From Gerris lacustris (Eukaryota > Arthropoda > Insecta > Hemiptera > Gerridae): DNA of 64,000 nt. Shown piece by piece: positions 12,115 through 21,849 of the stretch. The position numbers and the translations under genes were made by a program. The DNA is taken from the NCBI GenBank assembly GCA_951217055.1, contig OX578285.1:48858024-48922023 (forward strand), read 5' to 3'. The notes under the pieces were generated by a model that saw nothing but the letters and a program-made list of their open reading frames with translations, did no database searches and was not told the origin of the DNA. How positions within the stretch are numbered: position 1 is the stretch's first letter; each line of letters opens with the position of its first letter.

Positions 12115-12868
12115 CAGGGTGGTTCAAAATCCTCCCCCCCCCCCCCTTACCTTTTGAATGGTTTGAGATAAATTAATGAAACTTGGGGGATCTGTATCAT
12201 GTAATGGGAAGTTTGTTTTCCTGCAATAGCGCACTAGAGGCAACCAACCACTTTGCCCCCAGGTCACCCAACTTCAAAATTTCAAATTTGGGTGTATATT
12301 TTTGATAGTATATTTGGATTATACGGTGAAAAATAATAACATTTTAAATGTAACTTTTTTCTATCTCCAATATTTTTCCCCCTATAGAGGGGCATAGGTA
12401 TACAAATGGTAGATTTCAGCGCTTGGGGGCAAAATGGTGGTTGCCCCAAGTACGCGAGTGGATGAATACTTAATTCCCTTTACATGGTACAGATCCTTCA
12501 AGTTCTATCACTTTATTTCAAACCGTTTAGATTTTATAACGATATAAGTGTTATTTTTTACTATGTTCAAAGGGTTATTCTGCTATTTTTGCCCCCTTAT
12601 AGGGGGTAAAATATTGGAGATAGAAAAAAGTTACAAGTAAAATGTTATTATTTTTCACCGTATAATCCAAATATACTATCAAAAATATACACCCAAATTT
12701 GAAATTTTGAAGTTGGGTGCCTGGGGGCAAAGTGGGTGGTTGCCCCCAGTGTGCGATTGCATGAAAACAAACTTCCTTTTACATGGTACGGATCCCCCAA
12801 GTTTCATTTATTTATCTTAATCCGTTCAAAAGTTAAAAGGAGAGGGGGAGACTTTTGGACCACCCTCT
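12115..12868. mobile_element. Foldback element with CAGGGTGG ends, about 750 bp
   Basis: The left terminus is CAGGGTGGTTCAAAATCCTC and the right terminus ends GACTTTTGGACCACCCTC. Extended inverted arms include AACTTGGGGGATC with GATCCCCCAAGTT, and ATTATACGGTGAAAAATAAT with its complement near 12645. A C run sits just inside the left end. It lies between TATATA tracts. There is no transposase, so it would be a non-autonomous TA-inserting element. Confidence 0.85.
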
Positions 12869-13084
12869 ATATATTATATAATAAATTTATTTATATGTCT
12901 GAGGAGTCTAAATTATACTAAACCGATTTTGATAATATTTGAATTGACATTGGTTTTTATTGTTAGTAGTTGATAGTAAAGTACCACGTTACAACAGTGT
13001 CGACTTTCTCAACAATAATAATAATTAAACGTGTCATTATAATCAAACATCATTTTATATATTTTTAATGTTATTATTGTTCTT

Positions 13085-13372
13085 TTTCTTTAATTCGCTC
13101 TTTCTTTTACGTCCCGATCAACATATCATCATGGGATCCGGCCACATTTCACTTTTACATTCCTATCATTACATCATCAAGGGATCCGGCCACATTTCAC
13201 TTTTACATTTCTATCATTACATCATCAAGGGATCCGGCCACATTTCACTTTTACATTCCTATCAATACATCATCATGGGATCCGGCCACATTTTACTTTT
13301 ACATTCCTATCAATACATCATCATGGGATCCGGCCACATTTCACTTTTACATCCCGATCAATACCTCATATG
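13085..13372 (+). repeat. 48-bp minisatellite, about 5-6 units
   Basis: The unit contains GGGATCCGGCCACATTTCAC, TTTTACATTCCTATCA and ACATCATCA. The GGATCC sites fall at 13134, 13182 and 13230, at 48-bp steps. Because 48 is a multiple of 3, a 167-codon frame stays open through it; I read that as an artefact. Confidence 0.93.
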
Positions 13373-14360
13373 GTATTATAGTACCGGCCACATTTCTCAT
13401 CTACTCGATGCGATCATCAGTGCGAAACATGTCTCACCTCTTTATGATTCCATCTCACCAGCTTTGTCAATGATTAGAACTAGGCAACTAGGTTTCCTTT
13501 CTCAGAGTTGCCCGCAAAAATTTTTCAAAATACTGCAATACTATAAGAAGACAAAATCAATCATTTTTTAAATTTTGTACTTATATTTTAGAGTGATCAA
13601 TCATTGTTGTAATTGCCTGTACAAAAAAGAGGACTTTTTCCTATGCGAGAATGCGTACTGTAAACGAGTAGACATAGCTTTCACAGATAAAAAGAACAAA
13701 ATTCTAGCTTAATCGGTCAACTTATACTCGAACTAACGTCACAAGCGTATATCGTCACAAGGGTTAGTGACACGGACAGAGCGACGTGGTGTGTATTGCA
13801 TATTAATCCCGTTCTTATAGCAAAGAGAAGTTCCATTCAGCTACAAAGGCCGAGGTCTGAATATCGCTGATTGTTAACCATGTATAAATGAATCAATGTC
13901 AAGTTCTTATAATTTAATTTAGAAAAAACAGTGAGTAAAAGCGGAACAGGGTAAAATCATTTTTACACCAGTGCGACCACACCATTGTGTGTAGCGCCCG
14001 ATTCTACGCTGTTGACCTGATGGGACGTACAAAACAAAAACAACGTTTACCTTCGCTAAAACCTCTTAATTTGACTAATTATTTAATCGTATGTATTTTA
14101 CTAATAATGCGCTGTGTTAAACCAGTGTAGTAGTTCGAAACTACAGTTTTAATTCCTTAATACCTGTAATTACAATTCTTACTTGGCAATACAAAACCGG
14201 GTTGAATGTTTGAATTAGAGAATTTTTAGTGCAGTACCAGGTGTAATGGAGAAGTACCCTAGTGCCAAAACATCGGCACTGTATTTTTTTCAATTTGTAA
14301 TAGTATAAAGTTTTTTTAGGTGAGCAAAAGCTGTTAATTACATTAACAGGTTCAGTTTTG
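13373..14360. other. Non-coding stretch, nothing recognised
   Basis: Mixed-complexity sequence with no supportable ORF, structural RNA or dispersed repeat. Confidence 0.5.
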
Positions 14361-14381
14361 TTAACCCTAGAAAGCTAACCT

Positions 14382-14398
14382 GGAGTCAAAATGACTCC
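14382..14398. promoter_or_regulatory. Palindrome GGAGTCAAAATGACTCC in the piggyBac-type left end
   Basis: A perfect 7+3+7 palindrome 17 bp inside the left terminus. The same motif occurs at 14556-14572 (GGAGTCATTTTGACTCC) and, with one arm weakened, at about 15290-15305. A fourth degenerate form is GGTCATTTTGACGC near 14602. The repetition near both ends suggests a protein-binding site, perhaps for the transposase. That is inference; the half-site TGACTC also resembles AP-1-type sites. Confidence 0.5.
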
Positions 14399-14833
14399 CA
14401 TTTTTTTTTCAACTACGAATGCACAGTGTCTGTAAAACACAGAACTCCCACATCTTAGCTATGCTATCTCCCACCCTAGAATGACCCTTCTACACTTCTA
14501 TCAGTTTCACATTCAGATTCAAAAGAGGACATATCGTTTGTTTTTCTGCAGTCACGGAGTCATTTTGACTCCAGTTTAGTCTTACACGTAAATATTTTGT
14601 AGGTCATTTTGACGCAGAATATTATTTTTTAGAATAGTATGTCGTGTTATTGTTTATTTTGGCATTTTAAATCTTATAAATTAAGTATTATATAACATTT
14701 AGTTCAATAATTTTTGTAAATTAAAGGTAATATAATTGTAATGTATTCATTTATAAGTATAAATTGTTATATTTTTTTTGTCGTTATATGTCTAAATTAT
14801 ATAAAGTTAATAGAGTATGAATATAGTCAAATA

Positions 14834-15215
14834 ATGGAGAAAAAATACAATGATCTAAACGACATTTATCACTTGATGAAGGAAATGACCGATTCAGATA
14901 CCGATTATGAAAAAGAGCGTATTCGACAATAATGGTGACGGTTGTGATTTGGACCCTGATTTGAAAATAGAAAATGCCTTTTTTGATCCCATCAGCCATG
15001 ATGAGGAAAATGATAAATTAATTGAAACAATTTACGAAATAGAAAAACCAAAGGAAAAGAAAGAAAAAAGTTACATAAAAAAAAAAATAAATAAAACCAC
15101 TCCGGTAGATAACAATACCGGATATGTAATAGTAGTCCAGATTGAAAAACCGGAATTAAAAGGAAAAAAATGTTTTTTTATGGGAAACAAAGCACCCAAG
15201 TGTCCCTTCAACTAG
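14834..15215 (+). pseudogene. Broken acidic/lysine-rich ORF inside the piggyBac-type element (probable transposase remnant)
   Basis: A frame opening at ATG 14834 encodes about 33 residues rich in D and E (MTDSDTDYEKE). An overlapping +1 frame (14907-15215) continues with an acidic stretch (CDLDPDLKIENAFFDPI), then a lysine-rich segment (KPKEKKEKSYIKKK), and ends at CPFN. The simplest reading is one ancestral frame broken by a frameshift near 14900. piggyBac transposases often begin with an acidic region, so an N-terminal remnant is plausible. No DDD catalytic core or C-terminal cysteine-rich finger is seen, and I do not recognise the later part. Confidence 0.45.
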
Positions 15216-15354
15216 CACTAAAACGTGTTAAAAAAATATTGTACATATTAGGCCTTTATATTTTAATAAAACTGGGTAAAATAGATTTGGGAGTCAATAT
15301 GACTCAAGGTTAGTCTTAAGAGGTTAAAAAATATGGTTAGCGTTCTAGGGTTAA

Positions 15355-16100
15355 TGAAAGTGGATCTGTGAGTGCCTATAACTTATAAAATATTAATTTT
15401 GTGAAAATAGAACTATAGCAGCGAGTGATAAGATTGGCAGTTTGTAAATAAATTAATATAAATTCAATAATTAAGTTTTACAATAATTAAGTTTTAATTA
15501 ATATTTACAAAATTTGGTTTAACCTCTTACATTTACTATTACTCAGCAAATTAGATCAAGAAAAACCTCAAGTATACCATCCCGATATCTATTACCAACG
15601 CCAACGTCGCCGTCGTAGCTCATCTAACTAAACGACTAGCTCGAGTAGGAATAAGACTTCATCTGATGAGGACACAAGATCGATACCCAGCCCAGCTATA
15701 ACAATTTTATCATTGTTCACCGTTAGCATTAAATCATAGATTCGAATAAAAACTCGACCTTCAAGATGTACTTACCCCAAATGCTTACACTCAGTTAAAT
15801 ATACGTAAATTAAAATATTTAAATTTGACCATTATACTATACTTATATTACTTTCATCATTAATTGTATAATAAAATAAAAAATACAATATATACACAAA
15901 TTATTTAAATATTACAAATAATCAATAATAAATATAATAAGAAATTCTAATTCTGGTGGACATGAAATTAATTTAACTACGCTTTTTTTCACAAAAACTT
16001 CGAGTGATTCATATTTTTTGCATTGTAACTCACTAATTTTAAATGCAATTTTAACAGTACTTATTTAAAAGGTTTTTTATGGACTATAAAAAAGTATCTT
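15355..16100. other. AT-rich non-coding stretch, nothing recognised
   Basis: Very AT-rich, without ORFs or clear repeats, between the piggyBac-type element and the 114-bp satellite. Confidence 0.5.
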
Positions 16101-16104
16101 ATCA

Positions 16105-17365
16105 TGACATCCGAAAAATCAATCCTTTTTACGTTATTTAACGTTGAATGCATAGATCCAAGTATTCAAAAGAAAAAGATCTCCTTTCATCGACCATATC
16201 TCGCTTTGTATTGGACCTACACATCCGAAAAATCAATCCTTTTCACGTTATTTAACGTTGAATGCATAGATCCAAGTATTCAAAAGAAAAAGATCTCCTT
16301 TCATCGACCATATCTCGCTTTGTATTGGACCTACACATCCGAAAAATCAATCCTTTTCACGTTATTTAACGTTGAATGCATAGATCCAAGTATTCAAAAG
16401 AAAAAGATCTCCTTTCATCGACCATATCTCGCTTTGTATTGGACCTACACATCCGAAAAATCAATCCTTTTCACGTTATTTAACGTTGAATACATCGATC
16501 CAAGTATTCAAAAGAAAAAGATCTCCTTTCATCGACCATATCTCGCTTTGTATTGGACCTACACATCCGAAAAATCAATCCTTTTCACGTTATTTAACGT
16601 TGAATACATCGATCCAAGTATTCAAAAGAAAAAGATCTCCTTTCATCGACCATATCTCGCTTTGTATTGGACCTACACATCCGAAAAATCAATCCTTTTC
16701 ACGTTATTTAACGTTGAATACATCGATCCAAGTATTCAAAAGAAAAAGATCTCCTTTCATCGACCATATCTCGCTTTGTATTGGACCTACACATCCGAAA
16801 AATCAATCCTTTTCACGTTATTTAACGTTGAATACATCGATCCAAGTATTCAAAAGAAAAAGATCTCCTTTCATCGACCATATCTCGCTTTGTATTGGAC
16901 CTACACATCCGAAAAATCAATCCTTTTCACGTTATTTAACGTTGAATACATCGATCCAAGTATTCAAAAGAAAAAGATCTCCTTTCATCGACCATATCTC
17001 GCTTTGTATTGGACCTACACATCCGAAAAATCAATCCTTTTCACGTTATTTAACGTTGAATGCATAGATCCAAGTATTCAAAAGAAAAAGATCTCCTTTC
17101 ATCGACCATATCTCGCTTTGTATTGGACCTACACATCCGAAAAATCAATCCTTTTCACGTTATTTAACGTTGAATACATCGATCCAAGTATTCAAAAGAA
17201 AAAGATCTCCTGTCATCGACCATATCTCGCTTTGTATTGGACCTACACATCCGAAAAATCAATCCTTTTCACGTTATTTAACGTTGAATACATCGATCCA
17301 AGTATTCAAAAGAAAAAGATCTCCTGTCATCGACCATATCTACAAAGCGAGATTGGACCTACAAT
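16105..17365 (+). repeat. 114-bp tandem satellite, 11 units
   Basis: Near-identical units begin ACATCCGAAAAATCAATCC and end CGCTTTGTATTGGACCT; TTGGACC recurs at 16211, 16325 and onward in 114-bp steps. Two forms alternate in blocks: GAATGCATAGATCC in units 1-3 and 9, and GAATACATCGATCC in units 4-8 and 10-11. Units 10-11 also carry CTGTCATCG for CTTTCATCG. Because 114 is divisible by 3, frames of 443 and 193 codons remain open in two phases. They consist wholly of the repeat and have no independent sign of being genes. Confidence 0.97.
17341..17352. repeat. 12-bp micro-inversion in the last satellite unit
   Basis: Normal units read CCATA, TCTCGCTTTGTA, TTGGACC. The last unit reads CCATATC, TACAAAGCGAGA, TTGGACC. 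The 12-mer is the exact reverse complement of the normal one, with an extra TC at the left junction. Confidence 0.9.
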
Positions 17366-17399
17366 ATTTTTTAAAAAAATGAATTTCTTTGTTTCTTAT

Positions 17400-18770
17400 A
17401 AGCTACAATTTTGTTCTATACACTTTTTTCGATAAGAATCGTATTTTTTTTTTGGGTTATTCGTTAAAAAAAGAGTTAACAAACGTGTTTTTTTTCGATG
17501 AAAACTGCAAGTTTTAAACCGTGAATAACTAAAACAAAAATGTATTTAACAATAAAACTTTATACTACATTTTTTTCTTAAAATTTGATCCTCTATCGAT
17601 TCCCAGGGTTATTTTTAGCAAAGGAATTTCCAACCCCGAGAAGGGGTGGCAACCACCCCTGGGGCGGAAGCGCACATCGGCACTATATAACTTTTGTTAT
17701 TTGAGCACTTTCCCATCAACTCACCAAATTTCAAGCAAATCGGTTCAGTTACTCAAATTTCGGTAAGGCCCTATCTTTTGCCCGAGTAAGTGGCCTATAA
17801 ATCAACTGTTAAGAGTCCCTTTGTTAGTGAGGAAGTGTGTGTGAGAAGTTGTGTTAGTGCAGGAACTATTTTCGTAGTTGTGCTTCAAACCCAAAAAGGT
17901 AGATTGCTAGAGAAATTTAGCATAGTTACTTTGACCAATAGTTGGCAACAACTATTTTATTGTCATGTTTTAAGGGACCTCTACCATACAGCGTACCTTC
18001 CTTGATATATGAATGTATGTAAACTCTAAATACCTGTGACTCACTCACTGTCTCAAGATATGTTTAGAAGCCACAGGACCTATGACCATGATAAATTCTA
18101 AGTTGATATCACATCTCTACTTTTATTTTATTTTATATCTATCTATATTATTAAAAAAGTTTTGTAAACAAATAAATGTGTCAAATTTTCAAATTGAGCG
18201 AAGGTTCAAGGCAGCGGCCACTTTTCGACGAGCGAAGCGAGTAGGGGACAGAACCCCCTAGTTGTTATTAAAAATATTGTTATATTCTATTTTTGTCAAA
18301 GTAAGTTCTTTGTGTTTTGTATATAGTTTGTTTAGATTATTAATGAATGGGAATTATTATTATTATTATTATAGTCGAATCATCAACGGTGTAGGAGATA
18401 TGACCAAATATACCCTTTTTTATCCTCATTTTATATTCAACGAATATGAGGAAGGAAAAATGTCAGTCTGTATTTTGTTCATATCAAAATAGGCTTAAGT
18501 TGATTTAGCCGGTGTCAAGGCGGAAGCAGAGTTTGTTTACATTTTAATACAAATCGCTGCACCCAATCTTAGTAAGTCAGATTATCCTCGATTGGGATTG
18601 ATTTTGATTTATGAAGATTCTTTCAGTGTGAAAGGGGCCAGGCGCTGGCGCCCGATCGAAGCCAATTGATCGAGTCGACTTTCTTTAACTTTATACGCAA
18701 TTCTCCTAACAGGATCATAGCGATATGTGGGCCGTGGGCTTAAAGTTTTTTAAAACTTCATAAAATCAAA
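17400..18770. other. Non-coding stretch with minor repeats
   Basis: No gene seen. It contains a palindromic GGGGTGGCAACCACCCC near 17643 and a TE-like CACCAAATTTCAAGCAAATC segment near 17722. A short ATT run lies at about 18355-18372. The ORFs here (17790-18005, 18262-18492) have no recognisable protein features. Confidence 0.5.
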
Positions 18771-18862
18771 CAGCTCTGCATCACACTGAATAGCGCCATC
18801 CTTAAATCAGGATGGCGCTCTGCATCACACTGAATAGCGCCATCCTTAATTCAGGATGGCGG
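18771..18862 (+). repeat. 46-bp direct duplication carrying a hairpin
   Basis: CTCTGCATCACACTGAATAG followed by CGCCATCCTTAAWTCAGGAT and GGCG occurs twice in tandem. Each copy contains an inverted CGCCATCCT/AGGATGGCG pair able to form a hairpin. Confidence 0.88.
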
Positions 18863-18924
18863 ATGGATTGGACCTAGTGGGTAACAGGGACCTACCTACA
18901 AAATATCATGGACATAAGTCCTGT

Positions 18925-19212
18925 CACACTTATAGCTCAGCTTCTGTAATAGATAGAGATATGGGGTTTGCGGGGTCTGAAAACTACATTATTCTACTTT
19001 AAATTTCATATCTATAACTTAACAAACTATTGGGTGAAAGCCAAGCAATGACGGTTTAAATTAGGGTCTTAAAAAAGTCGTTGTCCGGGTAGTTTTAATA
19101 AAATAGATGAATTTAAATAATGTCTGTTTAACAATATTACAAAAAAATCGGGTACGGGGTACCTCGGAACTTTTCCTCACTTCAGAGGCCACTAAAGTGG
19201 CCTCTCCTGCTG
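18925..19212 (+). mobile_element. Dispersed repeat sharing its body with the foldback at 50989
   Basis: TATAGCTCAGCTTCT, GAGATATGGGGTTTGCGG, TTTAAATTTCATATCTATAA and GTCGTTGTCCGGGTAGT occur in the same order here and at 51023-51175. The right part, from GGTACCTCGGAACTTTTCCTC onward, leads into a 5S-rRNA-like segment. Confidence 0.7.
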
Positions 19213-19264
19213 CGAAGCAGCATTGGACGTGGTCAGTACTTGGATGGGTGACCATTCTGAACTA
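19213..19264 (+). repeat. 5S-rRNA-derived segment (SINE3-like or pseudogene)
   Basis: GAAGCAGCATTGGACGTGGT followed by CAGTACTTGGATGGGTGACC and a CTGAAC-type end closely follows the internal control region and 3' half of eukaryotic 5S rRNA (AAGCAGC, GGTTAGTACTTGGATGGGTGACC). The 5' half of 5S rRNA is not recognisable and the 3' end is lost, so this is not a functional 5S gene. It may be a SINE3-type promoter remnant or a retrotransposed 5S fragment. Confidence 0.75.
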
Positions 19265-19554
19265 ACTAATTTATTATCTTTCTTCAAAAAAAAACCTTAT
19301 TTTTAACACTTATATTTTATTTAATTATTTGAAGTTTGGCGGTATTTTGACACATGTAAACAAACTTTGACGTCATCAAAATTATCGCACTAATAAATAA
19401 TTATATTCGCTTATAACTTTTAAACTAATTAATGGAATTTCATCGGTTATTTTTATATTTGTTCCTTAATTTTTTCCGGTTCCAACGATATGCTATATGT
19501 CAAAAACCTATTTATACTTTCAGTATTATTAACCGTCAAAGTTTAAAAATTCAA

Positions 19555-19992
19555 AAATTTATAACTTCAAAATGGCGGCCAATATCAAAATGAAATTTAG
19601 TGGGCTTGTTTGTCATACAAAGAGGTACACTCGAGCCAAATTTCAACCCGATCAGGACTATTTTCGATTTATTACGATTTTTTTAAATTTTTGCTGACTC
19701 AGAAAACTGGGTTCAAGATGGCGGAAAAAGTTGATTTTCCGGGCGGCCCAACTACAGGTTAGGACTGATTTTTCTGCCAAGTTTCAACTTTCTAGGTTAA
19801 ATACCTTGGGCGCTAAGATGATAACACACACATACATACACACATACACACACACATACATACGTTATGCTGAAAACCACTCAGGAGGTCTTAAAAACAC
19901 CTAAAACGGATAATTCCGTTGAAATCTCGAAAAACATTTTTTTGTGAAAACAATACTTTTCCTACTATTAGTAGTGAGGAAAAGTAAAAAAG
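19555..19992 (+). mobile_element. Dispersed repeat family B, copy 1
   Basis: Shares AAAATGGCGGCCAATATCAA, AAGTTTCAACTTTCTAGGTT, GGGCGCTAAGATGATAACA, ACCACTCAGGAGGTCTTAAA and the terminal TAGTGAGGAAAAGTAAAAA with copies at 23650-24178, 42590-42872 and 53690-53938. It carries (CACATACA)n-like sequence. It is non-coding; the class is uncertain. Confidence 0.75.
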
Positions 19993-19997
19993 AACGA

Positions 19998-20460
19998 ATG
20001 CATATGTTACAGATTTACTTGTTGTATGGTTCAATATTATGTCCTCCTTGTTAATTTACGACAGCCTGCAATCTCCTTCTCCAGTGGGATATGGCTCCAG
20101 CAGTAAGTTGATTGACGCATATCATCCCAGGCACGAAGAATCGCTACTTGCAAACAATTCAATACTTGCAAAAGAATTACCCTTCTTCCAGCCAGAGGAG
20201 TGGCCGCCCATGTCCAGACCTAAATCCAATTGATTACTCTGTCTGAGGTTGGTTAGAACGAAGAGTGTACGTAGGAGGCAGAATAAAGGACGTCGATGAA
20301 CTTGGAAAGAGGATTCTTCGTACCTGGGATGATATGCGTCAAGCAACTATTGCTGGGGGCTGGGGCCATATCCCACTGGAGAAGGAGAGTAGGTACAGGC
20401 TGTCGTAAATTAACACGGACATATTGAATCATACAACAAGTAAATTTTAACATATGCATT
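19998..20460. mobile_element. Foldback element built from a mariner-type transposase 3' end
   Basis: The outer arms (about 19998-20150 and 20311-20460) are inverted copies: AATGCATATGTTA and TAACATATGCATT at the ends, TTGTTGTATG with CATACAACAA, and GGGATATGGCTCCAGCAGTA with its partner near 20355. The right arm and the middle encode a decayed Tc1/mariner-like transposase tail, and the left arm is an inverted duplicate of its last part. The structure is probably a rearranged, non-autonomous copy. Confidence 0.8.
20150..20392 (+). pseudogene. Decayed mariner-like transposase C-terminus
   Basis: Reading through one frameshift gives ELPFFQPEEWPPMS, then DLNPIDY, followed by SV-stop-GWLERRV, IKDVDELGKRILRTWDDM and ending near WGHIPLEKE. 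WPPxSPDLNPxDY is the conserved block around the third catalytic acidic residue of Tc1/mariner transposases, and the WLExRV...LxxxILxxWDDM tail is typical. One base appears lost within the SPDL codons near 20214, and a TGA replaces a probable Trp near 20240. The upstream two catalytic Asp residues are absent. It is non-functional. Confidence 0.8.
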
Positions 20461-21020
20461 AGTTTTTTTTTTTTTGGTAATTTTGTTAAACATTAATTTT
20501 TTAATGGATTACTTACTTATTTAAATACATTTGTGTGTGTCTACAATATGTAATTAGCGCCATGCTTAGTAAAAGGTAATTTTATTTAAATGAAAGTTCA
20601 GTATAAGTACGTTAAATTATTTTAGCGTAGCTGCCTACATGGGAAGAGTTGAATGTAATATTGTAGGACTGAGTGGACGAGGATAAGGTAAAAGTGACGC
20701 TAGGCTGGCGGGGAAAGTCGAGGTACGTACATTTCGACCAGTAGGTCACTCGTCCTAACGGACTAGTCAGCGATTTGTGTCGTCCACTCTTCCTTTCTAA
20801 TTGGCAGTACCTTGGCAGTACCTCCTTCACCTAGACATGCTAACCCCTTGTCAAGATATCATACACTTCTGGCTTGAACAAGTGCTACCTATATCTAGAC
20901 CGGTAACCTTGACCAACGCCTTTTTATTTTTATTTATACTTCCGTTAAAACATCTCAGGGCTATTACCTACAAACCCAACCTAAATACCTATGCATACCC
21001 TCACTGACTTTAGCAATGTT
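20461..21020. other. Non-coding stretch, nothing recognised
   Basis: Two short overlapping frames (20612-20830 minus, 20801-21007 plus) lack recognisable motifs. TTGGCAGTACC is duplicated head-to-tail near 20802-20822. Confidence 0.5.
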
Positions 21021-21024
21021 CAAA

Positions 21025-21446
21025 GAATAACAAACTCACACCCCGAGGCGAAATCGAGAAATTCATTTTAGCTCTAAATTTGGGAGTGCTCTCCTGTAAA
21101 ACTCTGAACCATGATAAAAAATAAAAAATTTCCTCGTAAGAAAACGATTTCAACCATTTTGATTAAAAAATTCTTAAATATAATTCGCTTCAATAAAGAA
21201 AAAAAATAGTACCTGAAAAAATGGCTATGAACACAAATGGTGAGATGTCGAGTTCGATTCTCCACCATGGAGAAGTTATTTGTATGATAAATTTTTGATA
21301 TAATGTTCGATAATAATTAAATAGGGTATAATATCCAATGTAATATTTGTAGAGAATATGTGTGAGTATATATGTAAAAATGTTGTTGTAATTTATAGGT
21401 AAATAAGAAATTCGGTGTATTTGTATTTTGATTAAGTTGGTTAGCA
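21025..21446 (+). mobile_element. Dispersed repeat family G, left piece
   Basis: CCCGAGGCGAAATCGAGAAA near 21043 recurs at about 22114 and 42136. The TGGAGAAGTTATTTGT-TAAATTTTTGATATAATGTT-type block (21266-21310) recurs at 61550-61600. It is non-coding. Confidence 0.65.
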
Positions 21447-21660
21447 ATTAGTTTACTTTATATTTTAGTACTTTATATATTAGTTTACTTTATATTTTAG
21501 TACTTTATATATTAGTTTACTTTATATTTTAGTACTTTATATATTAGTTTACTTTATATTTTAGTACTTTATATATTAGTTTACTTTATATTTTAGTACT
21601 TTATATATTAGTTTACTTTATATTTTAGTACTTTATATATTAGTTTACTTTATATTTTAG
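21447..21660 (+). repeat. 32-bp minisatellite, about 6.5 units
   Basis: The unit TAGTTTACTTTATATTTTAG followed by TACTTTATATAT is repeated almost perfectly. Confidence 0.95.
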
Positions 21661-21849
21661 CCGATTCACCCGGCAGACGACCTCTAGGACATTGCCGTAA
21701 AAGATTTAAGTTATGTTAACAATTTATTGTAAGTATTAATGAATAAATGAAATCTTTAAAAAAAAAAAATAAATAATAATAATAATTAAATAATATAATT
21801 TAAATGTTATTACGAAAACTCGAAACAATGAATGAATGGAAACCACGAG

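Larger units (their letters stand above)
14365..15350 (+). mobile_element. piggyBac-type element, 986 bp, flanked by TTAA
   Basis: The left end reads TTAA then CCCTAGAAAGCTAACC, and the right end reads GGTTAGCGTTCTAGGG then TTAA (TTAA at 14361-14364 and 15351-15354). CCCTAGAAAG termini and a TTAA target duplication are hallmarks of the piggyBac superfamily. At 986 bp it is far too short for a complete transposase of roughly 550-600 residues, so it is an internally deleted or non-autonomous copy. Palindromic GGAGTCAnnnTGACTCC sites lie inside both ends. Confidence 0.9.

Noticed and set aside
13068..13571. 167-codon open frame with repeated GSGHISLLH units
   Set aside because: A by-product of the 48-bp minisatellite; the unique tail has no recognisable domain.
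16104..17435. 443-codon open frame of repeated TSEKSILF units
   Set aside because: It is wholly made of the 114-bp satellite, whose period is divisible by 3; a second frame is also open for 193 codons. There is no start context, splice signal or unique protein sequence.
19213..19264. A functional 5S rRNA gene
   Set aside because: Only the 3' half is present and the terminal stem is missing; it is kept as a 5S-derived repeat.
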